Shown: piece after piece, positions 8,087 to 16,375 of the stretch
Layout of the letters: every line of letters begins with the position of its first letter
Numbering within the stretch: the stretch's first letter is position 1
From: Paractinoplanes durhamensis
GTDB taxonomy: Bacteria > Actinomycetota > Actinomycetes > Mycobacteriales > Micromonosporaceae
DNA length: 40,688 nucleotides
Assembly: GCF_016862175.1 (NCBI RefSeq)
Contig: NZ_BOML01000049.1
Location: 1-40,688, forward strand
Direction: 5' to 3'
The notes under the pieces: model-generated
Database searches by the model: none
The model's input: the letters and a program-made list of their open reading frames with translations, nothing else
Told to the model about the DNA's origin: nothing
Translations under genes and position numbers: made by a program

Positions 8087-9583
8087 ATGACGATGACCGC
8101 GGCGGCGCCGGTGACGGCTGCGCCCGCTCCGGAGCAGCCTCGTGTGCCCGCCATCGTGCGCCGCCGGCTGGCGACTCTCGACAACTGGCTCGACCCGTAC
8201 TCGTGGCTGGTCACCGGGGTGGTCGTGGCGATCGCGGCGATGCTGCGGTTTCAGCATCTCGGCAGCCCCAAGGGCTATGTCTTCGACGAGGTCTACTACC
8301 CGACCGACGCGTGGGACATGCTGCAGCACGGCGTCGAGTGGGACGAGAAGATCGACGGCGCGGCGTACGTGGTGCATCCGCCGCTCGGCAAGTGGCTCAT
8401 CGCGTTCGGCGAGCATTTCTTCGGCAACACCGAGGTGGGCTGGCGGGTGCCGACCGCGATCGCCGGCACCCTGATGGTGCTCATCCTGATCCGGGTCGCG
8501 TACCGGCTGTTCCATTCGATCGTGCTGGCCGGCACGGCCGGGATGCTGATGACCCTGGACGGCTTCCAGCTGGTGCTGTCCCGTACGTCGCTGCTCGACA
8601 TCTTCCTCGGGCTGTTCGTGCTGGCCGCGTTCGCCGCCATGCTCATCGACCGGGACAGCTACCGGCGCCGGCTGTTACGGACCCTGGAGCGGGGCACCGA
8701 GCCGGGCCTGCTGGTGCCGTGGTGGCTGTTCGCCGCCGGCGCCATGTTCGGGCTGGCGTGCGGGGTGAAGTGGAGTGCGCTGTTCTTCGCGCCGTTCTTC
8801 GCCGGGCTGGTCATCGCGTGGCGGGTGCAGGCCCGCCGCTCGGCCGGGCTGCCCGGCGAACGGATCACCGGCGACCTCGGCTGGGGCGCAGTCAGCATGG
8901 TCCTCGCCGGCGTCTTCTACCTGGCCACCTGGACCGGCTGGTTCGTCACGAACACCGGCTGGATGCGGCACGACCTGCGCGACCACGGCCAGAGCGAGCC
9001 ACCGATCCTGGGCGCGCTGCTCAACCTCATGCACTACCACCAGAACGCGTACGCGTTCCACAGTGGCCTGACGACTCCACATTCGCGACAGTCGTGGCCG
9101 TGGCAGTGGCTGCTGCTGGGCCGCCCGGTGTCGTTCTACTGGAACACCGGCGGCAACTGCGGCGCCCCCAGCTGCGCCCGGGAGATCCTGCTGCTCGGCA
9201 CGCCGCTGCTGTGGTGGTCGTTCCTGCCGGCGCTGGCCGCCCTGGTGTGGTTCGGCCTGGCCCGCCGCGACTGGCGGGCCTGGGCGATCCTGGTTCCGGT
9301 GGCGGCCGGCCTGCTCCCGTGGTTCTACTACGCGATCCGCGACGGCCGCACGATGTTCTCGTTCTACGCCCTGCCGGCCCTGCCGTTCCTGATCCTGGCG
9401 GTCGTCTACGTCCTGGGCGCCATCATGGCCCCACCCCACCAGCAGCTGGGCGCCGTCTTCGTCGGCGCCTACGTGACCGTGATAGCCCTGTGCTTCGCCT
9501 ACTTCTACCCCATCTTCGTGGGCGACCTGATTCCCTACGAGAGCTGGCTCTCCAAGATGTGGCTGGGCGGCCGCTGGATCTAG
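8087..9583 (+). CDS. pmt: Polyprenyl-phosphate-mannose:protein O-mannosyltransferase (PMT/GT39)
   Basis: A 498-residue polytopic membrane enzyme that transfers mannose from polyprenyl-monophosphate-mannose to Ser/Thr of proteins exported through Sec. The first extracytoplasmic loop has the family acidic pair in VFDEVYYPTD (about residue 66), followed by VHPPLGKWLIAFGE. The rest has about ten hydrophobic helices, with the conserved C-terminal PMT region (WNTGGNCG, WWSFLPALA, RTMFSFY). Length agrees with actinobacterial Pmt. The open frame extends upstream to 7811, but that part overlaps the epimerase gene. ATG 8087 begins the usual short hydrophilic N-terminus and has a -10 at the right distance. 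The stop overlaps by 4 nt the stop of the convergent kinase-like gene. The divergent rsmI that often accompanies pmt in actinobacteria is not seen. Confidence 0.95.
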   Translation: MTMTAAAPVTAAPAPEQPRVPAIVRRRLATLDNWLDPYSWLVTGVVVAIAAMLRFQHLGSPKGYVFDEVYYPTDAWDMLQHGVEWDEKIDGAAYVVHPPLGKWLIAFGEHFFGNTEVGWRVPTAIAGTLMVLILIRVAYRLFHSIVLAGTAGMLMTLDGFQLVLSRTSLLDIFLGLFVLAAFAAMLIDRDSYRRRLLRTLERGTEPGLLVPWWLFAAGAMFGLACGVKWSALFFAPFFAGLVIAWRVQARRSAGLPGERITGDLGWGAVSMVLAGVFYLATWTGWFVTNTGWMRHDLRDHGQSEPPILGALLNLMHYHQNAYAFHSGLTTPHSRQSWPWQWLLLGRPVSFYWNTGGNCGAPSCAREILLLGTPLLWWSFLPALAALVWFGLARRDWRAWAILVPVAAGLLPWFYYAIRDGRTMFSFYALPALPFLILAVVYVLGAIMAPPHQQLGAVFVGAYVTVIALCFAYFYPIFVGDLIPYESWLSKMWLGGRWI

Positions 9584-10173
9584 GGATACTCCACGCGGAG
9601 CTCGCCGTCGTACAAGCGCCAGCAGAAGTCGTTCATCCGGGCTGCGGCCGGGGCGTGCCGGGCGATGACCGCGGCCGCGGCCGCCGGCACGCCCGGCGGG
9701 ATGTCGCCGTCCGCGCACCGGCGCACCAACGCGTTCCGGTCGGCCGGCGACGGCGCCTCGCACACGGTCGTGACCAGCCAGTTCACCAGTCGCATCGCGG
9801 CGTAGTCGGCGTCGTGATCGCGATTGCGGGCGACGAAGCCGCGTTCGGCGTCCGACAGGTCGAAGCGCGGCGACGTGACCAGGCCGAAGTCGACGAGGTG
9901 GATCCGGCCGGCGGCCGCCCGCATGTTGCCGAAGTGGCCGTCCATGTGCAGCAGCTCGCGGTCGCGCAGGAAGTCCACGACCTCGAACAGCTGCCGCTCC
10001 ACCCCGACCGGGTCGGTCAGCGCGGCGGACACCGGATCGGCCAGGTATTCGAGGAACAGCACGAGGCTGGACCCGGCCGCGGCCAACTCCGCGGGTGCGG
10101 AGTCGAGCTCGCGGTCGTCCCGGGCGGCCAGAGCGGCCGACATGCGGTCGTGGCGCAGCCGCCGGGCTGTCAC
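9580..10173 (-). CDS. Protein-kinase/APH-like C-lobe protein without N-lobe
   Basis: A 197-residue protein with a kinase-type catalytic loop HMDGHFGN (His76, Asp78, Asn83: H-x-D-x4-N) and, 12 residues later, DFG (95-97). These are the catalytic Asp, Mg-binding Asn and Mg-binding Asp of the protein-kinase/aminoglycoside-phosphotransferase fold. There is no glycine-rich loop and no Lys-Glu pair upstream, so the ATP-clamping N-lobe is absent. The open frame continues upstream to 10419, but that stretch lies antiparallel in frame use within the PASTA gene and reads as Gly/Arg/Pro-rich shadow. The GTG at 10173 overlaps the PASTA stop as GTGA, which fixes the start and implies coupled translation. 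It may be a degenerate kinase, a pseudokinase-like adaptor, or an enzyme needing its partner. Confidence 0.7.
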   Translation of the reverse strand: MTARRLRHDRMSAALAARDDRELDSAPAELAAAGSSLVLFLEYLADPVSAALTDPVGVERQLFEVVDFLRDRELLHMDGHFGNMRAAAGRIHLVDFGLVTSPRFDLSDAERGFVARNRDHDADYAAMRLVNWLVTTVCEAPSPADRNALVRRCADGDIPPGVPAAAAAVIARHAPAAARMNDFCWRLYDGELRVEYP

Positions 10174-10895
10174 CGTGTCGGTGGCTCGGCCGTGCTCACC
10201 GCGACCGAGGTCCCGGACGGCACGGTCGTGCCCGGCGGCACCGCCTGCCGGGTGACCAGCGACGTGTCCGGGGCGTCGTCCGGGACCAGCAGGGTCACGT
10301 TGTTTTGGCTGGCCGTCTCGCGGGCCTCGCCCAGCGTCTGGTCGCGCAGGTCCGGCATCGTCTGCTGGTTCTGGCGCTCGGCCTCCTCCAGGAGCTCGCG
10401 CACCCGGATGCTGGTCCACAGGTAGTAGAGCAGGAAGCCGGCCAGCAGGCCGACGATCAGCACCGACAGGCCGACCGCGCCCGCGTACGCGGTGCCACCC
10501 AGCGGGGCGTGCAGGGCGTGCGCCAGCGCGCGCATCGCCGGGACGGCCTTGCCCAGGTTGACCAGGCCGAGGCCGATGACGATGGTGGTCAGCCAGTCCG
10601 ACACCTTGATCAGGTTGGAGTTGGTCAGGTAGAAGGTGCTGGTGGTGGAGCTGTCGGCGACCCGGGCGCGGGGCAGGCCGAACATGAAGCCCAGCGCCGA
10701 ACCGACCGCGGCGGCCGCCGCGAACAGGACGAACGCGGTGACGCCGGCGCCGCCGTCGCGGGTGGTGACGGTCAGCAGGACGGCCACCAGGACCATGGCG
10801 AGCAGCATGGCGATCGAGATGATCAGCACGCCGCGTTGAATCTTGTCGCCGGCCTTGCGGTCGCGGCCGGAGGTGAAGAGATCACGCAGACCCAT
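10170..10895 (-). CDS. Four-helix membrane protein with C-terminal PASTA domain
   Basis: A 241-residue protein. Predicted membrane helices lie at about 23-43, 50-73, 101-119 and 137-160, followed by a coiled Glu/Arg-rich neck (163-176) and one PASTA-like domain (about 179-236: PDLRDQTLGEAR then VPPGTTVPSGTSVAV). PASTA domains normally sense peptidoglycan outside the cell on Ser/Thr kinases or PBPs. Here the basic N-terminus, the basic loop between helices 2 and 3, and the basic segment after helix 4 all point inward, so the PASTA domain is predicted to be cytoplasmic. The next gene, coupled by GTGA, encodes a kinase-like C-lobe. The ATG at 10895 has TACCCT 7 nt upstream, a possible private leaderless promoter, although prpE ends only 18 nt before it. 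Confidence 0.8.
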   Translation of the reverse strand: MGLRDLFTSGRDRKAGDKIQRGVLIISIAMLLAMVLVAVLLTVTTRDGGAGVTAFVLFAAAAAVGSALGFMFGLPRARVADSSTTSTFYLTNSNLIKVSDWLTTIVIGLGLVNLGKAVPAMRALAHALHAPLGGTAYAGAVGLSVLIVGLLAGFLLYYLWTSIRVRELLEEAERQNQQTMPDLRDQTLGEARETASQNNVTLLVPDDAPDTSLVTRQAVPPGTTVPSGTSVAVSTAEPPTR

Positions 10896-10902
10896 GCGCG
10901 GC

Positions 10903-10908
10903 AGGGTA
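10903..10908 (-). promoter_or_regulatory. Candidate -10 box before the PASTA gene
   Basis: On the minus strand TACCCT (10908 to 10903) is followed by 7 nt and the ATG at 10895. It lies in the 18-nt gap after prpE, so the PASTA/kinase-like pair could be transcribed independently as well as by read-through. Confidence 0.4.
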
Positions 10909-10913
10909 CCGAC

Positions 10914-12797
10914 TCATCGATGGTTGCGCAGGACCGGCCGCAGCCGGTCCAGGACACCCGCATCCTCGATGGTGGACGGAACCGGTTCGTCGGCGCCGTC
11001 GGCGATCCCGCGCATGGTGCGCCGCAGGATCTTCCCGGAGCGGGTCTTCGGCAGGGCACCGACCACGTCGACCCGGCGCAGCGACGCGACCGGGCCGATC
11101 TGGGCGCGCACCATCGCGACGAGTTCCTCCTCCAGGCCGATCGGGTCGGCCTCCACACCGGACTTCAGCACCACGAAACCGCGCGGCAGCTGCCCTTTCA
11201 GCGGATCCGACACCCCGATCACCGCGCATTCGGCGACCGCCGGATGGCCGGCCAGGACCTCCTCCATCGCGCCGGTGGACAGGCGGTGACCGGCCACGTT
11301 GATGACGTCGTCGGTGCGGCCCATCACGTACAGGTAGCCGTCTTCGTCGAAGCGGCCGCCGTCACCGGTCAGATAATTTCCGGGGTACGCGGACAGATAG
11401 GACCGCACGTACCGGTCGTCGTCGCCCCACAGGGTGGGCAGGCAGCCGGGCGGCAACGGCAGTTCGAGAAGGATCGTGCCGTCCTCGCCCGCCTCGACGT
11501 CGGTGCCGTCCGGCCCGACCACCCGCACCCGGTAGCCGGGGACCGGCAGCGACGGCGACCCGGACTTGGTGGGCAGCACCTCGATGCCGCGCGGGCTCGC
11601 CACGATCGGCCAGCCGGTCTCGGTCTGCCACCAGTTGTCGATCACCGGCACCCCGAGAAGATCCCCGGCCCAGGTGTACGTCTGCGGGTCGAGCCGCTCC
11701 CCGGCCAGGAAAAGGAGGCGAAGAGCGCCCAGGTCGTAGAGGCCGGCCAGCCTCCCCGATGGGTCCTCCTTCTTGATCGCCCGGATCGCGGTCGGCGCGG
11801 TGAACATCGTGGTCACCCGATGCTGGGCCGCGACCCGCCAGAACGCCCCGGCGTCGGGGGTGCCGACCGGCTTCCCCTCGTAGAGGATCGTGGTCGCTCC
11901 GGTGAGCAATGGCCCGTACACGATGTAGGAATGACCCACCACCCAGCCGACGTCGGACGCCGCCCAGAAGACGTCCCCCGGCCTGGTGTCGAAGATGTTC
12001 GCCATCGACCAGCGCAACGCGACCGCATGCCCGCCGTTGTCCCGGACCACGCCTTTCGGCTTCCCGGTGGTGCCGGAGGTGTAGAGGATGTAGAGCGGAT
12101 CGGTCGCCGCCACCGGCACGCACTCGGCCGGCTCGGCACCGTCGAGCGCCGCCGCCCAGCTGATGTCCCGGCCCGGACGCAGCGCGCCCGGATGCTGCGG
12201 GCGCTGGAAGATCACGCAGTGGTGCGGCCGATGGGTGGCCGTCTCAAGAGCGGCGTCGAGCATCGGCAGGTAGGGCACGACCCGCCCGGCCTCCACCCCG
12301 CACGACGCCGCGAGCACCACCACCGGCCGGGCGTCGTCGATCCGCGCGGCCAGCTCCTTCGCACCGAACCCGCCGAACACCGCCGAGTGCACCGCGCCGA
12401 GCCGGGCGCAGGCCAGCATCGCCACCACGGTCTCCGGGATCATCGCCATGTAGATCACGACCCGGTCACCCCGGGCGACTCCCAGCCGGCGCAGGGCACC
12501 GGCGAAAAGAGCGACTTCGTCGCGAAGACCCCGATAGGTGTACGTCGTGAGCACGCCGGTCACCGGGCTGTCGTGCACCAGGGCGGGCTGTTCCCCGCGG
12601 CCCGCCTCGACATGCCGGTCGAGCGCGTTGTGGCAGGTGTTCAGCTCGGCACCGGGGAACCACCGGTAGAGCGGGGCGTTCCCGTCGTCCAGGATCCGGC
12701 CGGGCGGCGTCACCCAGTCGATCATGGTGGCCGCATCCCGCCAGAACCCCTCCGGGTCCTTCCGGCTCCGCTCGTATTCCCGCCGATAGTCGCCCAT
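10914..12797 (-). CDS. prpE: Propionyl-CoA synthetase (PrpE-like acyl-CoA ligase)
   Basis: A 627-residue ANL-superfamily ligase that activates a short acid to acyl-AMP and then acyl-CoA. The N-terminal ACS-type extension (YRREYERS...FWRDAA...IDWVTPP) and the RWFPGAELNTCHNALDRHV segment are typical of PrpE and Acs. The AMP-binding loop YTSGTTGKPKGVV is at about 235-248, the ACS motif NWWQTETGWPI follows, and the C-terminal catalytic Lys lies in RSGKILRRTM (about 592). The IDWVTPP and VRDNGGHAVAL segments favour propionate over acetate, but substrate choice needs assay. I chose ATG 12797; a GTG at 12812 would add five residues. The PASTA gene follows after 18 nt. The protein also fits with the methyl-branched beta-oxidation operon at 33.8-39.3 kb, whose product includes propionyl-CoA. 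Confidence 0.88.
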   Translation of the reverse strand: MGDYRREYERSRKDPEGFWRDAATMIDWVTPPGRILDDGNAPLYRWFPGAELNTCHNALDRHVEAGRGEQPALVHDSPVTGVLTTYTYRGLRDEVALFAGALRRLGVARGDRVVIYMAMIPETVVAMLACARLGAVHSAVFGGFGAKELAARIDDARPVVVLAASCGVEAGRVVPYLPMLDAALETATHRPHHCVIFQRPQHPGALRPGRDISWAAALDGAEPAECVPVAATDPLYILYTSGTTGKPKGVVRDNGGHAVALRWSMANIFDTRPGDVFWAASDVGWVVGHSYIVYGPLLTGATTILYEGKPVGTPDAGAFWRVAAQHRVTTMFTAPTAIRAIKKEDPSGRLAGLYDLGALRLLFLAGERLDPQTYTWAGDLLGVPVIDNWWQTETGWPIVASPRGIEVLPTKSGSPSLPVPGYRVRVVGPDGTDVEAGEDGTILLELPLPPGCLPTLWGDDDRYVRSYLSAYPGNYLTGDGGRFDEDGYLYVMGRTDDVINVAGHRLSTGAMEEVLAGHPAVAECAVIGVSDPLKGQLPRGFVVLKSGVEADPIGLEEELVAMVRAQIGPVASLRRVDVVGALPKTRSGKILRRTMRGIADGADEPVPSTIEDAGVLDRLRPVLRNHR

Positions 12798-12928
12798 GCC
12801 GCCAGTCAACACCCGGTGACGGCCGCCCGGTGCCGTACGGCCCGCGCACGCGCCGAACGGTACGGCGTCTGCGCCGAACCGTCCGGCCCAACCTGGGCAT
12901 TACCGGGGAAAACCGGGAAATCGCTCCG

Positions 12929-12934
12929 TAGCCT
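12929..12934 (+). promoter_or_regulatory. Candidate -10 box of a leaderless promoter
   Basis: TAGCCT, 6 nt, then the ATG at 12941. No Shine-Dalgarno is visible between the box and the start. Confidence 0.5.
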
Positions 12935-12940
12935 GACTAC

Positions 12941-14455
12941 ATGGGTCTGTTCGGGAAGCGAGCGGTCGGTCAGCCCCCGGTGCTGGAGCGGAATCCGCGC
13001 GACATCGAGGCCCTCGAGGAGTTCGTCACCAACCTCGAGAGCGCGACCGACGAGGCGAGTACGTGGCGCATCTTCACGTCCACGTACGTCGAGTTCTACG
13101 ACATGGAGTACGGCGCCGCCTGGATCGTCGACAACGGCGTCCCGCGCATCGAGTACGAGGCGGGCCGCATCGTCTCGGCGCTGGCCGGCACCGCCGACCG
13201 CGGTGCGCTGGTGCAGAAGGCGATCCGCAACCGGGCGGCCGTCTACGCCGACGACGCCGAGAACGACCCCCGGGTGGCCGCCGCCCTGCGCGCCGGCGCG
13301 GTCGCCGCGATCGCCATGCCGATCGTCCGGCGCGGCACCGTGACCGCCGTCCTGGAGATGTACGGCCGCTCCGAGACCGCCGTGGACAACGCCCTGATCA
13401 GCAAGTGGGGCGCCATCATGCGGGTCGCCGAGCAGGCCCGGCAGGCCTCCCTCGCCGCGTTCCAGACCCGGCAGGTCTCCGACGACCGGCTCGCCGTCAC
13501 CAACGTGGTCAGCGCCCTCGGCCACACCAACGACTCCGGCCGCGCGCTCGTGCTGGCCCTCGACGCGGTCCGCACCGCGTTCGGCTGGGCCTACGGCTCC
13601 TACTGGGAGATCGACGACACCGAGAACGTTCTCAAGTTCAAGGTCGAGTCCGGTTCGGCCGGCGAGGAGTTCCGCAAGGTCACCCTGGCCGCCACGTTCG
13701 CCGAGGGGGTCGGCCTGTCCGGGCGCGCCTGGCGGGCCAAGGACCTGGTCTTCGTGCGCAACATCGGCGATCTCACCGACTGCGTACGGGCACCGGCCGC
13801 GACCCGCGCCGGCGTCCGCTCCGGCGTCTGCTTCCCGATCGTCAGCCTGGACCGGATCGTCGGCACGATGGACTTCTTCACCACCGATTTCATCGACCTC
13901 AGCGACTCCCGGGCCGACGCCCTGCGCAACGTGCAGCAGCTGGTCTCCCAGCGCCTCGACATCGTGCGCAGCGCCGAGACCTCCGCGCACAACGCCCGCG
14001 CCCTGCTCGACACCGTCTCCCGGCTGCGCGAGGCGACCAGCGACGCGACCCGGGTCGCCGACGCGGCGGTCGGCCGCGCCTCGGACATGACCGGCGACGT
14101 GACCGCCCTCGGCGAGGCGTCGAACGCGATCGGCGACGTCATCAAGGTGATCACCTCGATCGCCGACCAGACCAACCTGCTCGCCCTGAACGCCACCATC
14201 GAGGCGGCCCGCGCCGGCGAGATCGGCAAGGGCTTCGCGGTGGTCGCCGGCGAGGTCAAGGAGCTGGCCCGGGAGACCGCCGAGGCGACCAAGCGGGTGT
14301 CCGAGCAGATCGCCGCGTTGCAGACCAGCGCCGAGTCGGTGGCCGGCGGGATCCGCACCACCAGCGAGACCATCGGTCAGATGGATGCGGTCCAGGCCCG
14401 GATCAGCGAGGTGCTCGAGGAGCAGGCCACCATGGCCCACGCTTTCGAGCACTGA
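12941..14455 (+). CDS. Soluble GAF-GAF chemoreceptor-type signalling protein
   Basis: A 504-residue protein with no membrane helix. Two GAF-like sensory domains (about 15-165 and 185-345) precede a methyl-accepting-type signalling helix pair (about 355-500). The hairpin tip IADQTNLLALNATIEAARAG begins near residue 406 and continues as GKGFAVVAGEVKELA, so the CheA/CheW contact region is intact. The signalling part is short and ends soon after the descending helix (EEQATMAHAFEH), with little room for methylation helices. GAF domains bind small ligands, nucleotides or redox cofactors; no cofactor residues can be assigned by eye. It is convergent with a membrane receptor across the terminator at 14471-14509. 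The ATG has TAGCCT 6 nt upstream. Confidence 0.9.
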   Translation: MGLFGKRAVGQPPVLERNPRDIEALEEFVTNLESATDEASTWRIFTSTYVEFYDMEYGAAWIVDNGVPRIEYEAGRIVSALAGTADRGALVQKAIRNRAAVYADDAENDPRVAAALRAGAVAAIAMPIVRRGTVTAVLEMYGRSETAVDNALISKWGAIMRVAEQARQASLAAFQTRQVSDDRLAVTNVVSALGHTNDSGRALVLALDAVRTAFGWAYGSYWEIDDTENVLKFKVESGSAGEEFRKVTLAATFAEGVGLSGRAWRAKDLVFVRNIGDLTDCVRAPAATRAGVRSGVCFPIVSLDRIVGTMDFFTTDFIDLSDSRADALRNVQQLVSQRLDIVRSAETSAHNARALLDTVSRLREATSDATRVADAAVGRASDMTGDVTALGEASNAIGDVIKVITSIADQTNLLALNATIEAARAGEIGKGFAVVAGEVKELARETAEATKRVSEQIAALQTSAESVAGGIRTTSETIGQMDAVQARISEVLEEQATMAHAFEH

Positions 14456-14470
14456 CCCGCCCCGTACGCC

Positions 14471-14509
14471 AAAAGTGCCGGCACCCTTCGCAAGGGGGCC
14501 GGCACTTTT
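14471..14509. terminator. Bidirectional terminator between two receptor genes
   Basis: AAAAGTGCCGGC (14471-14482) pairs with GCCGGCACTTTT (14498-14509). The inside also pairs (CCCTT with AAGGG over a CGC loop), giving an 18-bp stem with one mismatch. It carries A-rich and T-rich flanks in both directions, as expected for convergent genes that end at 14455 and 14516. Confidence 0.92.
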
Positions 14510-14515
14510 GTCAGT

Positions 14516-16096
14516 TCAGTAACGGAACCGCGAGACCAGGGTCTGCAGCTGGCCGGCCGTGACGGCCAGCTCGTCCGCGGCCTGGCGGGTGTCGCCGACC
14601 GCGCCCGACGTGCGCCGGGTCGCGTCCGAGACGGTCCCGATCGTCTGGGCGATGTTGCCGGCCCCGGCCGCCGCTTCCGACAGCGTGCGGTTCATCTCCT
14701 GAGTGGTCGCCGTCTGCTCCTCCACCGCCGAGGCGATGGCCAGCTGGATGCCGTTGATCCGCTCGATGATCGCGGAGATCTCGCCGATCGCGGCGACCGC
14801 ACCGTCGGTGTCGGTCTGGATGGTCGAGACCCGCCGCGAGATGTCCTCGGTGGCCTTGGCCGTCTCCTGGGCGAGGTCCTTGACCTCACCGGCGACGACC
14901 GCGAAGCCCTTGCCGGACTCGCCGGCCCGGGCCGCCTCGATCGTCGCGTTCAGGGCGAGCAGGTTGGTCTGCTCGGCGATCGCGGTGATCGTCTTGACCA
15001 CGCTGGCGATCTCCGCCGACGACTCACCGAGCCGCCCGACGATCGCGTTGGTCTGCGCCGCCACCTCGACCGCCTGCACCGCCACCTCGGACGCCTCGGT
15101 GGTGGAGACGCTGATGTCCCGGATCGCCGAGCCCATCTCCTCCGAGCCGGCCGACACGACCTGCAGGTTGCTGGAGACCAGATCGGCGGCCGCGGCCACC
15201 GAGCCGGCCTGCGCGGACGCCTCGCTCGCGGCCGTGCTGACCTCGCCGGACACCGCGGTCAGCTGGGCGGCGGCCGAATTCAGGGTGCCGGCGTTACCGG
15301 ACAGCTGAATCAGGTCCTCCCGCAGCCGGGAGATCCCCCGGTCCAGCGAAGCGGCCATCCGGCCGACCTCGTCGCCGCTGGTCACCCCGGACGTACGGGT
15401 GAGGTCGCCCTCGGCGAGCCCGTCGGCGAGGTGCGAGACACCCTGCACGGCGGTGCGGACCCGGCCGGCCACCCGGAACCCGATCAGCAGGCTGATCAGC
15501 ACGCCCGCCGCGAGCAGGGCGGCCACCAGCCAGGTCGCCGTCCGGGTGTCCTTCCTGGCGGTCTCGATGCCCGCCTCGGACAGCGTCTGAGCCCGCTCCT
15601 GCAGGCTGGTCTCGTCGGCGACCACGGCCGAGTAGACGATGTTGTAATCCTTCACCGCCTGCTGCAGCTGCGCCGGGGTGTCCTTCGAGTGGTCGGTCTC
15701 GGAGAACTTCAGATACGCCGCCCAATCGGTCTTCGCCTTGGCCACCGCCGCGGCGCCGGCCGCGTCGCCGGCAAGACTCGACTCGAGACTGGTCAACGCC
15801 TCGTTGATCGCCTTTTCGTTGGCGGCAAGATTCGTCTTGAGCCCGTCGGCCAGGGTGGGGTAGAGCTTGAGGGCCGATTGGTTGCCCGAGTACGACTCGA
15901 TGTTCTTGGCGAACGAGGCGGCCGCGGACTCGACCGCGATCGTCCGGCGCTGCGCGGCGGCGGCGTCGGTGTTCTGCCCGTTCAGCGTCACGATGGCCAC
16001 GCCGCCCACGATCACACCGACCGCAATGGCCGTCAGCACCGCCGTCCCGATCTTCGTCCGCAATGAGCGGTTGTCGAACCCACTAAGCAGTCCCAT
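14516..16096 (-). CDS. Membrane methyl-accepting chemotaxis protein
   Basis: A 526-residue transducer: helix 1 at about 17-39, a helical extracytoplasmic sensor (about 40-188) resembling four-helix-bundle MCP sensors, helix 2 at about 190-210, HAMP (about 211-262, with LADGLAEGDLTR and SGDEVGRMAASLD), then the signalling domain with tip IAEQTNLLALNATIEAARAG and GKGFAVVAGEVKDLA. There is no CheR/CheB-binding pentapeptide at the C-terminus (LVSRFRY). The open frame continues to 16171, but ATG 16096 has a strong purine-rich binding site (GGGAGAGGGCGAGG) and gives the usual short cytoplasmic N-terminus (NRSLRTKIG) before helix 1. The sensor has no recognisable ligand motif. No che genes are nearby. 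Confidence 0.95.
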   Translation of the reverse strand: MGLLSGFDNRSLRTKIGTAVLTAIAVGVIVGGVAIVTLNGQNTDAAAAQRRTIAVESAAASFAKNIESYSGNQSALKLYPTLADGLKTNLAANEKAINEALTSLESSLAGDAAGAAAVAKAKTDWAAYLKFSETDHSKDTPAQLQQAVKDYNIVYSAVVADETSLQERAQTLSEAGIETARKDTRTATWLVAALLAAGVLISLLIGFRVAGRVRTAVQGVSHLADGLAEGDLTRTSGVTSGDEVGRMAASLDRGISRLREDLIQLSGNAGTLNSAAAQLTAVSGEVSTAASEASAQAGSVAAAADLVSSNLQVVSAGSEEMGSAIRDISVSTTEASEVAVQAVEVAAQTNAIVGRLGESSAEIASVVKTITAIAEQTNLLALNATIEAARAGESGKGFAVVAGEVKDLAQETAKATEDISRRVSTIQTDTDGAVAAIGEISAIIERINGIQLAIASAVEEQTATTQEMNRTLSEAAAGAGNIAQTIGTVSDATRRTSGAVGDTRQAADELAVTAGQLQTLVSRFRY

Positions 16097-16362
16097 GCCT
16101 CGCCCTCTCCCAATAAAGCTCGCACTGTAGAGATCGGCACCGACGTCCCCCGCGATGAGGATCAACAGCAAAATCGCTGATTCGACCAGGGTCGACAGCT
16201 AACGTCCGACGTTCCGTTCCGGCAACTTTTGCCCCGCCGTGCGGCTTTTCGTGATCCCGGTACCGCCGGGCACGGTGCGTAAAGCATCCTAGGAGGCTAG
16301 GTCTGGATTTCGGGAGTCGGAGCACTGCGGGCGAATCGCCGCCTGGCGGGCGGAATGCCCGG
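16097..16362. other. Divergent intergenic region between receptor and DUF6493-like gene
   Basis: About 270 bp of lower GC than its surroundings. It holds the upstream region of the receptor gene (minus) and of the large plus-strand gene. A short inverted repeat, CCTAG-GAGG-CTAGG, lies at 16288-16301. GCCGATCT on the minus strand (16138-16131) resembles the -10 of flagellar sigma factor promoters but lacks a matching TAAA at the right distance. I see no gene here. Confidence 0.5.
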
Positions 16363-16368
16363 TACGGT
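16363..16368 (+). promoter_or_regulatory. Candidate -10 box of a leaderless promoter
   Basis: TACGGT, 7 nt, then the ATG at 16376. It lies inside the extended frame that begins at ATG 16355, and so favours the second ATG as the true start. Confidence 0.45.
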
Positions 16369-16375
16369 CGCGATC

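Noticed and set aside
10095..13343. Plus-strand open frame of 1,082 codons
   Set aside because: Antisense to prpE and the PASTA gene, whose families are certain; composition is Arg/Gly/Asp/His-rich with no domain.
16131..16138. FliA/WhiG-type flagellar promoter for the receptor gene
   Set aside because: GCCGATCT matches the -10 partly, but no TAAA element is found 15-16 nt upstream on the minus strand.
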